A program made the translations under genes and the position numbers. The notes below the pieces were generated by a model. The model was not told the origin of the DNA. It did not search any database and was given only the letters and a program-made list of their open reading frames with translations. Of a stretch of 13,034 nt of DNA, positions 1 to 6,778 are shown in pieces (position 1 is the first letter of the stretch; the number at the start of each line of letters is the position of its first letter). Source of the DNA: Micrococcales bacterium (GTDB lineage Bacteria > Actinomycetota > Actinomycetes > Actinomycetales > Microbacteriaceae); contig CANFPR010000012.1 of NCBI GenBank assembly GCA_947448975.1, forward strand, positions 1 to 13,034, in the 5' to 3' direction.

Positions 1-47
1 AGGTCTGGCTCTTTTGTTTAAGTGCCGGTTGAAGCCGCGAGAATCGG

Positions 48-1523
48 CTAAAGCGGAATCTCGATGACTACGCGAGTACCACCCTCGGTTGGCGAGAACC
101 AGCGAATCGATCCGCGAAGCTCACCTTCGATGAGCGTGCGAATAATTTGCGTGCCAAGCCCAGCGCCAACCTTGCCATCAACCAAGCCCTTGCCATTGTC
201 CGAGATAGTTATTCCAAGTCGACGCGGCTTGCGCTCGGCGTTTACGTGCACAACACCGCTGCGTTCCGCTAATCCGTGTTCTACCGCATTGGTCACAATC
301 TCGGTGAGCGCAACGGCCAACGGCGTAGCCACCTCGCTCTTGAGCATGCCGAACTTGCCATCGAGCAGGTTACGAACCGAGGTGCCGTGAACCGAGGCCA
401 CCTCCGACGCAAGCATCATCACGCGGTCGAATACTTCGTCGAAGTTCACATCTTGGGTGAGACCGCTCGAAAGGGTGTCGTGCACCAGAGCAATGGCCGA
501 AACGCGTCGCATCGCCTGCTCGAGCGAATCCTTGGCCTCATCGCTCTGGCTTCGGCGCGACTGAATGCGCAATAGCGAGGCCACCGTCTGCAGGTTGTTC
601 TTCACGCGGTGGTGAATCTCACGGATGGTGGCATCCTTGGTGATCAGTTCACGCTCTTGCCTGCGCAGCTCGGTGACATCGCGGCACAACACGATTGCGC
701 CGTAGCGCTCGGAGTTTCGACGAAGCGGAATGGCGCGCACCGAAAGCGTTAGGTTCTTCGATTCGATGTCGGATCGCCACGGAGCACGGCCGGTGACTAC
801 GAGCGAAAGCGATTCATCCACGCGTAGTTTTGTTTTCACCGCGGTGGTCACTGCTTCGCTGAGCGAACGCCCAACCAGTTCTCCTGGAATTCCGAGGCGG
901 TTGAAAGCCGACAGCGCGTTTGGTGACGCAAACTGAACGTCACCCTCTAGGTCGAGGCGCATCAAACCGTCGTTGACACGGGGCGCACCTCGGCGGGGGC
1001 CGGTTGGGTTAGAAAAGTCGGGGTATGAGCCATCGCGAATCATTTCGAGCAGCGCTGTTCCGCACTCGCGATAGTTGATTTGAAGCTTCGATGGTTCGCG
1101 ACCTTCGGTGACATTGTTGTGAACGGTGACAATGGCAATAGGTTTTTCGGTGATTTCTTGTGATTTAACGCTTACCGGGCGACGAACGGGCACGGCCGAG
1201 AGGCGAACGTGGATGCCCTCGAACGAGTCGGGGCCTTTGAGGTTGGATATGTTGCCCGAGTTGAAGGCCTCACGAATGAGCCCCTCCCAGGGCTTTGTCG
1301 GTGGTTCACCAGAGATGTCGCGGTAGAAAATGGTGGCAGCGCTCGATGGTCGCGCATGCGAGACGGCGATGAAGTCGCCACTCTGATTGGGCACCCACAA
1401 CACGAGGTCGGCAAAAAGCATGTCGGCCACAATCTGCCAGTCGGCCACCAAAATGTGGAACCACTCAAGATCGGGGGCATTGGTTTGCCCATGCTTCTTG
1501 ATGAGCTCGCTAAGTGTCGACAC
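48..1523 (-). CDS. pdtaS: PdtaS-type cytosolic sensor histidine kinase
   Basis: This is a two-component sensor kinase of the HisKA_2 / HWE-like class, 491 aa with no membrane segment. The order seen is an N-terminal GAF-like region (about residues 5-140, opening MSTLSELIKKHG, close to actinobacterial PdtaS), a PAS domain (about 185-290), the HisKA_2 phosphoacceptor motif HHRVKNNLQ with His304, and a HATPase_c domain with N-box Asn412 and G1 box DNGKGL from Asp442. In Mycobacterium tuberculosis PdtaS phosphorylates PdtaR, an ANTAR-domain RNA-binding antiterminator; no such partner is encoded here, so it is presumably elsewhere (inference). The start is GTG, 9 nt after the stop of the CpaE-like gene. 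There is no Shine-Dalgarno sequence; the gap holds a 13-bp palindrome and a TAGACT hexamer placed as for a leaderless transcript. Length and domain order are normal for the family, so the identity is quite secure. Confidence 0.93.
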   Translation of the reverse strand: MSTLSELIKKHGQTNAPDLEWFHILVADWQIVADMLFADLVLWVPNQSGDFIAVSHARPSSAATIFYRDISGEPPTKPWEGLIREAFNSGNISNLKGPDSFEGIHVRLSAVPVRRPVSVKSQEITEKPIAIVTVHNNVTEGREPSKLQINYRECGTALLEMIRDGSYPDFSNPTGPRRGAPRVNDGLMRLDLEGDVQFASPNALSAFNRLGIPGELVGRSLSEAVTTAVKTKLRVDESLSLVVTGRAPWRSDIESKNLTLSVRAIPLRRNSERYGAIVLCRDVTELRRQERELITKDATIREIHHRVKNNLQTVASLLRIQSRRSQSDEAKDSLEQAMRRVSAIALVHDTLSSGLTQDVNFDEVFDRVMMLASEVASVHGTSVRNLLDGKFGMLKSEVATPLAVALTEIVTNAVEHGLAERSGVVHVNAERKPRRLGITISDNGKGLVDGKVGAGLGTQIIRTLIEGELRGSIRWFSPTEGGTRVVIEIPL

Positions 1524-1524
1524 G

Positions 1525-1537
1525 TTTAGAGTCTAAA
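1525..1537. promoter_or_regulatory. 13-bp perfect palindrome overlapping the stop of the CpaE-like gene and a leaderless-type -10 for pdtaS
   Basis: The plus strand reads TTTAGA-G-TCTAAA, a perfect inverted repeat around a single central base. It contains the TAG stop of the upstream gene (1533-1535). On the minus strand TAGACT (1535-1530) fits the actinobacterial -10 pattern TANNNT and ends 6 nt before the GTG of pdtaS, the spacing typical of leaderless transcripts. No good -35 is seen at 16-18 bp. It may be an operator, a leaderless promoter or chance. Confidence 0.3.
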
Positions 1538-2327
1538 GCGTGCGCAACTGCCTCGCGAGGGCATCGATGTCTGAAACAAACCTGGCGCTGCGCCGAGACA
1601 TGCGTGCCGGTTGGCCGTGACGAAGCGCAGAAGAAAGCGTGCGGTCGTCTCGCGCGATGGCGGCACTCACCCGATCGCGCGCCAGCAACTCGAAGGCATC
1701 TAGAGCGGCATTCACCGAGGGCAGCGGTGCTATTTGATTGAACACCACGGTGGTTGTTTTGTCTTTGCGTAGTTTCTTTACATCGATAAGCAGCGATGCA
1801 AGCCTTTGAACGCCAAGAAAATCGGGGCGACCGACGGCGATGAGTTGGTCGACGGCTCCGACGAGAAATCGGGTTAGGTCGGTTCGACCCGCAGTTGCGC
1901 TGATTGCCGAGCGCGGCTCGATGGGAGACGAGAGGTCGAACACTACGTGGTCGTAATCTTTTAGCTGCTGCAAGAGCACGGGCATCTGCGTTGCATCTAG
2001 GGCTTCGTTGAGAGTGTGCGGCGACCACCCCGCGAAGAGGTCGAAACTCTTCTTGCCACAGGTGACGCTAGAGAGCTGCAGGTTAGGCGCAGCGGTTTGG
2101 TCAGGACAGCCGGCCAAGGTCACACCGCGACCAGCGATGCCATCGCGCCCGAGCATTATCGCCAGCGAGGGGTTTGCCAAATCTGCATCGACCAGCAGCA
2201 CCCGCAAGCCAGAGTTGGCTAGAGACTCGGCAAGGTTTATTGCGATGGTCGATTTGCCCGAGGATCCGTGCGGACCCCAAATACCGATGGTTCTAGCTTC
2301 GACGCTAGTTGGCGCTTGTAACTTCAT
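1533..2327 (-). CDS. CpaE/MinD-like P-loop ATPase
   Basis: This is a 264-aa protein of the ParA/MinD/CpaE (SIMIBI) ATPase group. The Walker A region is GPHGSSGKST (18-27; catalytic Lys25), the A' motif is VDAD (46-49), and the Walker B strand is VVFD (Asp131). Aligned to the deviant Walker A pattern KGGxGKT, the signature lysine position is His20. ParA/MinD proteins use that lysine for ATP-sandwich dimers, so the protein may cycle differently or not act as a classical dimeric switch (inference). CpaE-like proteins place pilus or secretion machinery at a cell pole. The gene overlaps the upstream SAF-domain gene by 4 bp (ATGA; start ATG 2327-2325), which suggests coupled translation and a shared complex, as CpaB-like and CpaE-like partners would form. 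PdtaS follows in the same direction. A ParA-type chromosome-partition role is less likely, as no parB is present. Confidence 0.82.
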   Translation of the reverse strand: MKLQAPTSVEARTIGIWGPHGSSGKSTIAINLAESLANSGLRVLLVDADLANPSLAIMLGRDGIAGRGVTLAGCPDQTAAPNLQLSSVTCGKKSFDLFAGWSPHTLNEALDATQMPVLLQQLKDYDHVVFDLSSPIEPRSAISATAGRTDLTRFLVGAVDQLIAVGRPDFLGVQRLASLLIDVKKLRKDKTTTVVFNQIAPLPSVNAALDAFELLARDRVSAAIARDDRTLSSALRHGQPARMSRRSARFVSDIDALARQLRTL

Positions 2328-2947
2328 CGGTTGGTCGCGTTCACTAAGGCGATGTCGTCGTCATTAGCAATCGAACTGAGTAACCCCGGCAGGTACTCCT
2401 CACCTAGCGACAACTCAACGATTTGGGTGTTTTGCCCAAGCGACGAATTCTGCGTGATCTTTCTAACCCAAGCACCGACCACCGTGAGCTCGGGTTCGCT
2501 TGCCGAGCCTGTGGCCAACTTCGAGGTGCAGTAAAGGTTGACTCTGCCGCCAGCGCGAATCTCACCGCTAATGGGGCGATCGATTTCGATGGCCAGAGAC
2601 GTGAGTTGCGCTGCGTATTGCGAGACGACTTTAGATACAGGGATGAACTCCCCCACCGATATCGCATCGCGAGCAACTCTCTGGGTGCTCAACCTGGTGA
2701 GATACAGGTGCGAGCGCCCTTGAAGGTCGACCGACACCTTGGTGGTGTTTGATTCATCGAGTTTGTCGCCGGGCAGAATCTGTTTGCTCGCTACCAAAAC
2801 CTGCGGAACGCCGAGCCCGGTGAGGTCAACTATGGCGAGCCCGATTCCCAGGGCCAGTAAGACGATCAGAACCGTTCTTGATGTAGAACGCTTCGACGGC
2901 TTGCGCCTAAGGCGCTGCAGGGTGGAGGTGATTTCTTCGCGTGGCAT
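2324..2947 (-). CDS. SAF-domain, CpaB-like single-pass membrane protein
   Basis: This is a 207-aa protein with a basic cytoplasmic N-terminus (RLRRKPSKR at about 12-20), one transmembrane helix (about 25-45), then a SAF domain (about 46-115) with the family-type opening VPQVLVASKQILPGDKL, and an outward-facing C-terminal region. SAF proteins of this type include CpaB/RcpC of Flp/Tad pili and related cell-envelope factors; in actinobacteria they often occur beside a CpaE-like ATPase, as here. The ATG at 2947-2945 is preferred to the in-frame TTG at 2965, because AAGGA (2961-2957) lies 9 nt before the ATG and the TTG has no ribosome site. The stop overlaps the next gene by 4 bp. No tadA, tadB, tadC or pilin gene is seen, so pilus function is unproven. 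A candidate promoter and a DnaA-like box lie just upstream. Confidence 0.8.
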   Translation of the reverse strand: MPREEITSTLQRLRRKPSKRSTSRTVLIVLLALGIGLAIVDLTGLGVPQVLVASKQILPGDKLDESNTTKVSVDLQGRSHLYLTRLSTQRVARDAISVGEFIPVSKVVSQYAAQLTSLAIEIDRPISGEIRAGGRVNLYCTSKLATGSASEPELTVVGAWVRKITQNSSLGQNTQIVELSLGEEYLPGLLSSIANDDDIALVNATNR

Positions 2948-2956
2948 TTGCGAACA

Positions 2957-2961
2957 TCCTT
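2957..2961 (-). promoter_or_regulatory. Shine-Dalgarno AAGGA deciding the SAF gene start
   Basis: On the minus strand AAGGA is followed by 9 nt and then ATG (2947-2945). This favours that ATG over the TTG six codons upstream, which would lie before the ribosome site. Confidence 0.6.
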
Positions 2962-2965
2962 GCAA

Positions 2966-2995
2966 ACACTATTGAAGAGGCAGCCGAGCTGTCCA
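2966..2995 (-). promoter_or_regulatory. Candidate sigma-A promoter of the SAF / CpaE-like / pdtaS group
   Basis: On the minus strand TGGACA (2995-2990; 5 of 6 to TTGACA) and TAGTGT (2971-2966; fits TANNNT) are separated by 18 bp. Transcription would start near 2959, inside or just before the ribosome site, so the leader would be very short and the site may be imperfectly assigned. The -35 lies within the DnaA-like box at 2989-2997. Confidence 0.35.
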
Positions 2996-2997
2996 CA
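2989..2997 (+). promoter_or_regulatory. DnaA-box-like site CTGTCCACA
   Basis: This matches the actinobacterial DnaA box TTGTCCACA at 8 of 9 positions. It covers the proposed -35 of the SAF gene promoter and lies 39 bp, start to start, from a perfect box at 3028-3036. Confidence 0.4.
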
Positions 2998-3027
2998 AGT
3001 TCAAGGTCGAGCGACTTTTTTTATGAG

Positions 3028-3036
3028 TTATCCACA
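3028..3036 (+). promoter_or_regulatory. Perfect DnaA box TTATCCACA
   Basis: This is an exact copy of the canonical 9-mer DnaA box, in the 160-bp divergent gap between the SAF gene and the Rv3235-family gene. No dnaA, dnaN or dense box cluster is present, so this is not oriC. DnaA control of one or both divergent genes, or a DnaA-titrating site, is possible (inference). Confidence 0.55.
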
Positions 3037-3096
3037 GGCTCGTTTTTGGCATTGTTTTGGGTTTAGTTTTTTCTCACTCTCGAGAAACGAAAGGAA

Positions 3097-3101
3097 GGGA
3101 G
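3097..3101 (+). promoter_or_regulatory. Shine-Dalgarno GGGAG of the Rv3235-family gene
   Basis: GGGAG lies 6 nt before ATG 3108-3110, within a purine-rich run (3089-3101). It selects this ATG over upstream in-frame starts of the longer reading frame that begins at 3057. Confidence 0.6.
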
Positions 3102-3107
3102 TTGGGG

Positions 3108-3491
3108 ATGAGATCAGACCTATTTGAGCAACAAGACGAAGATTTTGAAAATCTTCCAGACGCAACCGAGCAGTTGCGCTTTCTCGCACCAGCAGTAGTT
3201 GAAGTTTTGGCTGGGGTTAGAACGGTGGAACAGCTTAGCCCGATGCTAAGCGAAACCATCTACCTGAAGTTACGAGACCGCGCGGCCCGAGCCGCTCGAT
3301 CAAGAAACGAAGCGAACAGTGTCGTTCAGCGACCAAACTTCGTGGTTTCTAACCTTCACCAAGAGAGCCACCGCCCTGGAGTGATTCAGTCGGTGGTTCT
3401 GCTCAGCTCGAACCTCCGCACTCGTGCGGTTGCGATTCGGCTGGAAAGCCGAAACCGCCGCTGGCTAGCAACGGCGGTTTCGATTCTTTAA
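3108..3491 (+). CDS. Rv3235-family protein
   Basis: This is a small protein of 127 aa and the only plus-strand gene in the window. It resembles actinobacterial Rv3235-family proteins, which are encoded next to secA in many actinobacteria. A helix-rich N-terminal half (LRFLAPAVVEVLAGVRTVEQL, about 24-44, then an Arg/Ala-rich helix near 54-68) is followed by a C-terminal beta-type region with the family-like pattern RTRAVAIRLESRNRRW. No signal peptide, membrane helix or catalytic motif is seen, and the biochemical role of the family is unknown. The start is ATG 3108 with a Shine-Dalgarno sequence. It converges on secA, whose stop is only 5 bp from its own stop, and its last 14 codons contain the stem of a shared hairpin. 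Family assignment is from overall pattern recognition and is moderately sure. Confidence 0.72.
   Translation: MRSDLFEQQDEDFENLPDATEQLRFLAPAVVEVLAGVRTVEQLSPMLSETIYLKLRDRAARAARSRNEANSVVQRPNFVVSNLHQESHRPGVIQSVVLLSSNLRTRAVAIRLESRNRRWLATAVSIL
3450..3482. terminator. Hairpin terminator inside the Rv3235-family gene, shared by convergent secA
   Basis: CGAAACCGCCG (3450-3460) pairs perfectly with CGGCGGTTTCG (3472-3482), giving an 11-bp stem and an 11-nt loop. The plus side is followed by ATTCTTTAAA, a weak T-rich tail. For secA the stem begins 15 nt past the stop, with no good T-run on that side. It overlaps codons near the end of the plus-strand gene and is probably bidirectional. Confidence 0.6.
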
Positions 3492-3496
3492 ACGAA

Positions 3497-6187
3497 TTAT
3501 TGATTGGGGCGTTTGAAGAACGAGGACCCCTGGCCATTCGCAGTCTGACCTTGCTGCGTTTGTGCCGGGGGCTTCGTGCGTTCGGCCTGTGCACCAGGGT
3601 TGTGCTGCGGTGTCTGGTTTTGAACCTCTACATCGCCGGTTTCGCTAGGTGCCGAGTAGGTTAGCTCCGCGTCTTCGGGTTCGGTAACCTCGGTCACCTG
3701 AACTTCGACGTTGAACATGAACCCGATGGTCTCTTCTTTGATTGCGCCCATCATCTGCTGGAACATGGTGTAGCCCTCGCGCTGGTACTCAACCAGTGGG
3801 TCGCGCTGGGCCATGGCACGCAGGCCAATACCTTCTTTGAGGTAATCCATTTCGTAGAGGTGATCGCGCCACTTGCGGTCGACAACCGAGAGCACCACGC
3901 GGCGTTCAAGCTCGCGCATTGCCTCTTCGCCAATCTTGGCAACTCGAGCCTGATAAGCCAAGCGAGCATCGCTCACCAGTTCATCGGCAAGCCAACGCTT
4001 GGTAAGTTTGGCGCGGCTACCTGCTTCTTCGAGAACTTCTTCGATGGTCAAACCAACCGGGTAGATCGCCTTTAGCTCGGTCCAAAGTGCGTCGAGGTTC
4101 CAGTTACCCGATTGCTCGACGATGTTTTGGTCAACAATGCTGCGAACCACGTCTTCTAAGAAGGTGTCGATTCGGTTGGCAATGTCGTCGCCAGCCAGAA
4201 TGTGACGGCGGTCGTCGTAGATAGCCTCGCGTTGGCGGTTTAGAACGTCGTCGTACTTGAGTACGTTCTTGCGAATTTCGGCGTTGCGGCCTTCAACCTG
4301 CGACTGCGCGCTAGCAATGGCACGGCTAACCAACTTGGATTCGATCGCCATGTCGTCTGGAACGTTCGGGTTGTTCATCATGGCTGCAGCAGCGTTGCTG
4401 TTGAACAGGCGCATGAGGTCGTCGGTTAGCGAAAGGTAGAAGCGCGATTCACCCTTGTCGCCCTGGCGGCCGGCACGACCGCGCAACTGGTTGTCGATGC
4501 GGCGTGACTCGTGGCGCTCGGTGCCTAGAACATAGAGACCGCCGGCTTCGAGAACCTTTTCGGCTTCGACCGCTACCTGTTCTTTGACGTTTGCGAAGGC
4601 GTTGTTCCAAGCGGACTGATATTCTTCAGGGTTTTCTTCGGCGTTTAGACCCTGTTTGGCAAGCATGTCTACGGTCAAGAATTCGGCGTTACCACCGAGC
4701 ATGATGTCGGTACCGCGGCCGGCCATGTTGGTTGCAACGGTGACTGCACCGAGGCGACCCGCTTGAGCCACGATGGCGGCTTCGCGGGCGTGGTTCTTGG
4801 CGTTGAGCACTTCGTGGCGTACGCCGCGCTTGGCAAGCAACTTGCTGAGATATTCGCTCTTCTCAACGCTGGTGGTACCAACCAAAACTGGCTGGCCAAC
4901 GCGGTGGCGCTCGGCGATGTCTTCGACCACCATGGCGAACTTGATTTCTTCGTTCTTGTAGATGAGGTCTGACTGGTCGAGACGAACCATTGGCTTGTTG
5001 GTTGGAATCGGAACTACACCGAGCTTGTAGGTGCTCATGAACTCGGCAGCTTCGGTTTCGGCGGTACCGGTCATACCGGCGAGCTTCGAATACAGGCGGA
5101 AGTAGTTTTGCAGCGTTACGGTAGCCAGGGTCTGGTTTTCGGCCTTGACCTCAACACCCTCTTTGGCTTCGATGGCCTGGTGAATGCCCTCGTTGTAGCG
5201 ACGGCCAGGCAGAATGCGGCCGGTGTGCTCATCGACGATCAGCACTTCGCCCTTCATTACGACGTAGTCTTTGTCGCGCTTGAATAGCGCCTTGGCGCGA
5301 ATCGAGTTGTTGAGGAACGAGATGAGCGGGGTGTTGGCGGTCTCATAAAGGTTTGAAATGCCCAGGTAGTCTTCGACCTTTTCAATTCCAGGTTCGAGAA
5401 TTCCAACGGTGCGCTTCTTTTCGTCGACTTCGTAGTCGATTACAGGCTGAAGTTTTTCGGCGATCTTCGCGAATTCTGCGAACCAGCGGTTGGCATCGCC
5501 AGATGCCGGGCCCGAGATGATTAGCGGGGTACGAGCCTCGTCGATAAGAATCGAGTCAACCTCGTCGACGATTGCAAAGAAGTGGCCGCGCTGAACGAGG
5601 TCGGATGACTGCCAGGTCATGTTGTCGCGTAGGTAGTCGAAGCCAAACTCGTTGTTGGTTCCGTAAGTGATGTCGGCGAGGTACTCTTCGCGACGTTCCG
5701 CTGGGTTTTGGCCGCCGAGAATGCAACCAACGCTCATGCCTAGGGCGCGGAATACGCGACCCATAAGTTCGCTCTGGTAGCCGGCGAGAAAGTCGTTGAC
5801 GGTAATAACGTGCACACCGCGACCAGCGATGGCGTTTAGGTATGCAGGGAGGGTGGCAACCAGAGTCTTACCTTCACCGGTTTTCATCTCGGCGATGTTG
5901 CCAAGGTGCAGCGCGGCACCACCCATGATCTGAACGTCGAAGTGGCGCATACCGAGGGTGCGCACCGATGCTTCGCGCACGGCCGCGAATGCTTCTGGCA
6001 GTAGGTCGTCTAGCGACTCACCTGCGGCATAGCGCTCGCGCAGTACCTGGGTTTCGTTGCGGAGCTCTTCGTCTGAGAGCGCTTGAAAAGACTCTTCGAG
6101 TGCATTTACTGCCGAAGTGTAGTTGCGCAGTCGTGCAAGAACACGACCTTCACCTGCGCGTAGCAGTTTGTCGATAATCGATGCCAA
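3497..6187 (-). CDS. secA: Preprotein translocase ATPase SecA
   Basis: SecA drives unfolded preproteins through the SecYEG channel using ATP, cycling between cytosol and membrane. The 896-aa protein carries all expected parts: N-terminal [15 protein letters not shown] as in actinobacterial SecA1, Walker A GEGKT (104-108, Lys107), Walker B DEVD (208-211), the preprotein-crosslinking region between them and the second nucleotide-binding fold, helicase motif regions [10 protein letters not shown] and [11 protein letters not shown], and the helical scaffold with [11 protein letters not shown]. The C-terminal tail (about 835-896) is Gln/Pro/Thr-rich and ends SSFFKRPNQ with no cysteines, so the zinc-binding SEC-C motif found in many SecA proteins is absent. 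The start is TTG (6187-6185) with GGAG 7 nt before; the N-terminal match supports this rare start. It follows hpf after 120 bp and probably has its own promoter. Confidence 0.98.
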   Translation of the reverse strand: MASIIDKLLRAGEGRVLARLRNYTSAVNALEESFQALSDEELRNETQVLRERYAAGESLDDLLPEAFAAVREASVRTLGMRHFDVQIMGGAALHLGNIAEMKTGEGKTLVATLPAYLNAIAGRGVHVITVNDFLAGYQSELMGRVFRALGMSVGCILGGQNPAERREEYLADITYGTNNEFGFDYLRDNMTWQSSDLVQRGHFFAIVDEVDSILIDEARTPLIISGPASGDANRWFAEFAKIAEKLQPVIDYEVDEKKRTVGILEPGIEKVEDYLGISNLYETANTPLISFLNNSIRAKALFKRDKDYVVMKGEVLIVDEHTGRILPGRRYNEGIHQAIEAKEGVEVKAENQTLATVTLQNYFRLYSKLAGMTGTAETEAAEFMSTYKLGVVPIPTNKPMVRLDQSDLIYKNEEIKFAMVVEDIAERHRVGQPVLVGTTSVEKSEYLSKLLAKRGVRHEVLNAKNHAREAAIVAQAGRLGAVTVATNMAGRGTDIMLGGNAEFLTVDMLAKQGLNAEENPEEYQSAWNNAFANVKEQVAVEAEKVLEAGGLYVLGTERHESRRIDNQLRGRAGRQGDKGESRFYLSLTDDLMRLFNSNAAAAMMNNPNVPDDMAIESKLVSRAIASAQSQVEGRNAEIRKNVLKYDDVLNRQREAIYDDRRHILAGDDIANRIDTFLEDVVRSIVDQNIVEQSGNWNLDALWTELKAIYPVGLTIEEVLEEAGSRAKLTKRWLADELVSDARLAYQARVAKIGEEAMRELERRVVLSVVDRKWRDHLYEMDYLKEGIGLRAMAQRDPLVEYQREGYTMFQQMMGAIKEETIGFMFNVEVQVTEVTEPEDAELTYSAPSETGDVEVQNQTPQHNPGAQAERTKPPAQTQQGQTANGQGSSFFKRPNQ

Positions 6188-6194
6188 AGCAGTG

Positions 6195-6198
6195 CTCC
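6195..6198 (-). promoter_or_regulatory. Shine-Dalgarno GGAG for the TTG start of secA
   Basis: On the minus strand GGAG is followed by 7 nt and then TTG. No ATG or GTG with a better site and a SecA-like N-terminus is seen, so this supports the unusual start codon. Confidence 0.55.
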
Positions 6199-6224
6199 AA
6201 ATCTTGAGATTGTGGCTCTAGTCA

Positions 6225-6252
6225 ATCTTAGACGCGGGCTCGATTAGCCAAA
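6225..6252 (-). promoter_or_regulatory. Candidate secA promoter
   Basis: On the minus strand TAAGAT (6230-6225) fits the TANNNT -10 pattern, and TTTGGC (6252-6247) is a weak -35 at 16 bp. The predicted leader of about 30 nt would hold the GGAG ribosome site and a near-palindrome AATCTTGAGATT (6200-6211). The 120-bp gap between hpf and secA shows no other clear element and no strong terminator. Confidence 0.3.
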
Positions 6253-6307
6253 CTCCAGTGCGAAAACTGTGATTACGCCAGCGGAGTAAAACTCACCAGC
6301 TTTGGGG

Positions 6308-6730
6308 CTACTCGCCGCGGAGTTTTTGGTTTCTGAGCAGAACCTCGGCGTCTACTGGCTCGATGTCGAGGGCAGCGAAATCGCTAGCACTCAGCTCGGA
6401 TGCACCGGGAACCGCGTGCTTGCCACGGTGAACCTTGCGCTTGTCTGAGTGGCGACGAAGCTGCTCTAGAAGTTTGTCGAAGGCAACGTCGAAGGCGGCG
6501 AATTTGTCGCCGGCTGAGGCGTGGGCCCGTACCGTTTCGGAGCCGGAGTGGGTAACGAGTTCGACTTCGTCTTCTGGCCCGGCAGAGCGGGAGTGGTCGT
6601 GTCTGGTGATTTTTACCAGTAAGTCGGCCGACTGGTGAAAGAAGCTCTCAACTTTGGGGGCTCGGTCGGCTACGTAGTCTCGAAAGCGATCTGAGACGGC
6701 GAGGTTGTGGGTTGAAATCGTGATTTGCAT
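6308..6730 (-). CDS. hpf: Ribosome hibernation promoting factor, short form
   Basis: This 140-aa protein binds idle 30S subunits across the mRNA/tRNA channel and protects ribosomes in stationary phase. The S30AE domain (1 to about 100) is clear: MQITISTHNLAVSDRFRDYV at the start, alternating strands, then FDKLLEQLRRHSDKRKVHRGKH. Actinobacterial homologues are usually long forms (over 200 aa) with a linker and a C-terminal domain that pairs two ribosomes. Here the linker-like part (SDFAALDIEPVDAEVL) is kept, but the protein stops at RNQKLRGE. The 118 nt downstream encode no C-terminal domain in any minus frame I could read. It may therefore behave like short HPF and not form dimers by that route (inference). 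The ATG is preceded by a strong GGAGG at 6-nt spacing. It is 48 bp after comF. A TATGTT -10-like hexamer (6775-6770) lies in that gap without a convincing -35. Confidence 0.93.
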   Translation of the reverse strand: MQITISTHNLAVSDRFRDYVADRAPKVESFFHQSADLLVKITRHDHSRSAGPEDEVELVTHSGSETVRAHASAGDKFAAFDVAFDKLLEQLRRHSDKRKVHRGKHAVPGASELSASDFAALDIEPVDAEVLLRNQKLRGE

Positions 6731-6736
6731 TTTCTA

Positions 6737-6741
6737 CCTCC
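6737..6741 (-). promoter_or_regulatory. Strong Shine-Dalgarno GGAGG of hpf
   Basis: GGAGG sits 6 nt before ATG 6730-6728. It is one of the two best ribosome sites in the window (the other precedes lpqB), consistent with high demand for HPF. Confidence 0.7.
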
Positions 6742-6778
6742 ATCGTGAGCAACTTTGCTTGGTGTGAGAAACATACGC

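Noticed and set aside
1..47. Part of a neighbouring gene at the left edge
   Set aside because: The 47 bases after the pdtaS stop have open frames on both strands but no recognisable protein end, ribosome site or strong hairpin. A whiB-type gene is often near here in relatives, but nothing in these bases supports it.
1510..2028. 172-aa minus-strand frame inside the CpaE-like gene
   Set aside because: It is Arg/Ser/Ala/His-rich shadow sequence, wholly overlapped by a frame with intact ATPase motifs.
2948..3107. Possible replication origin because of DnaA boxes
   Set aside because: There are only two boxes, no AT-rich unwinding element cluster, and no dnaA, dnaN or parAB nearby. The CpaE-like gene is not a parA with a parB partner.
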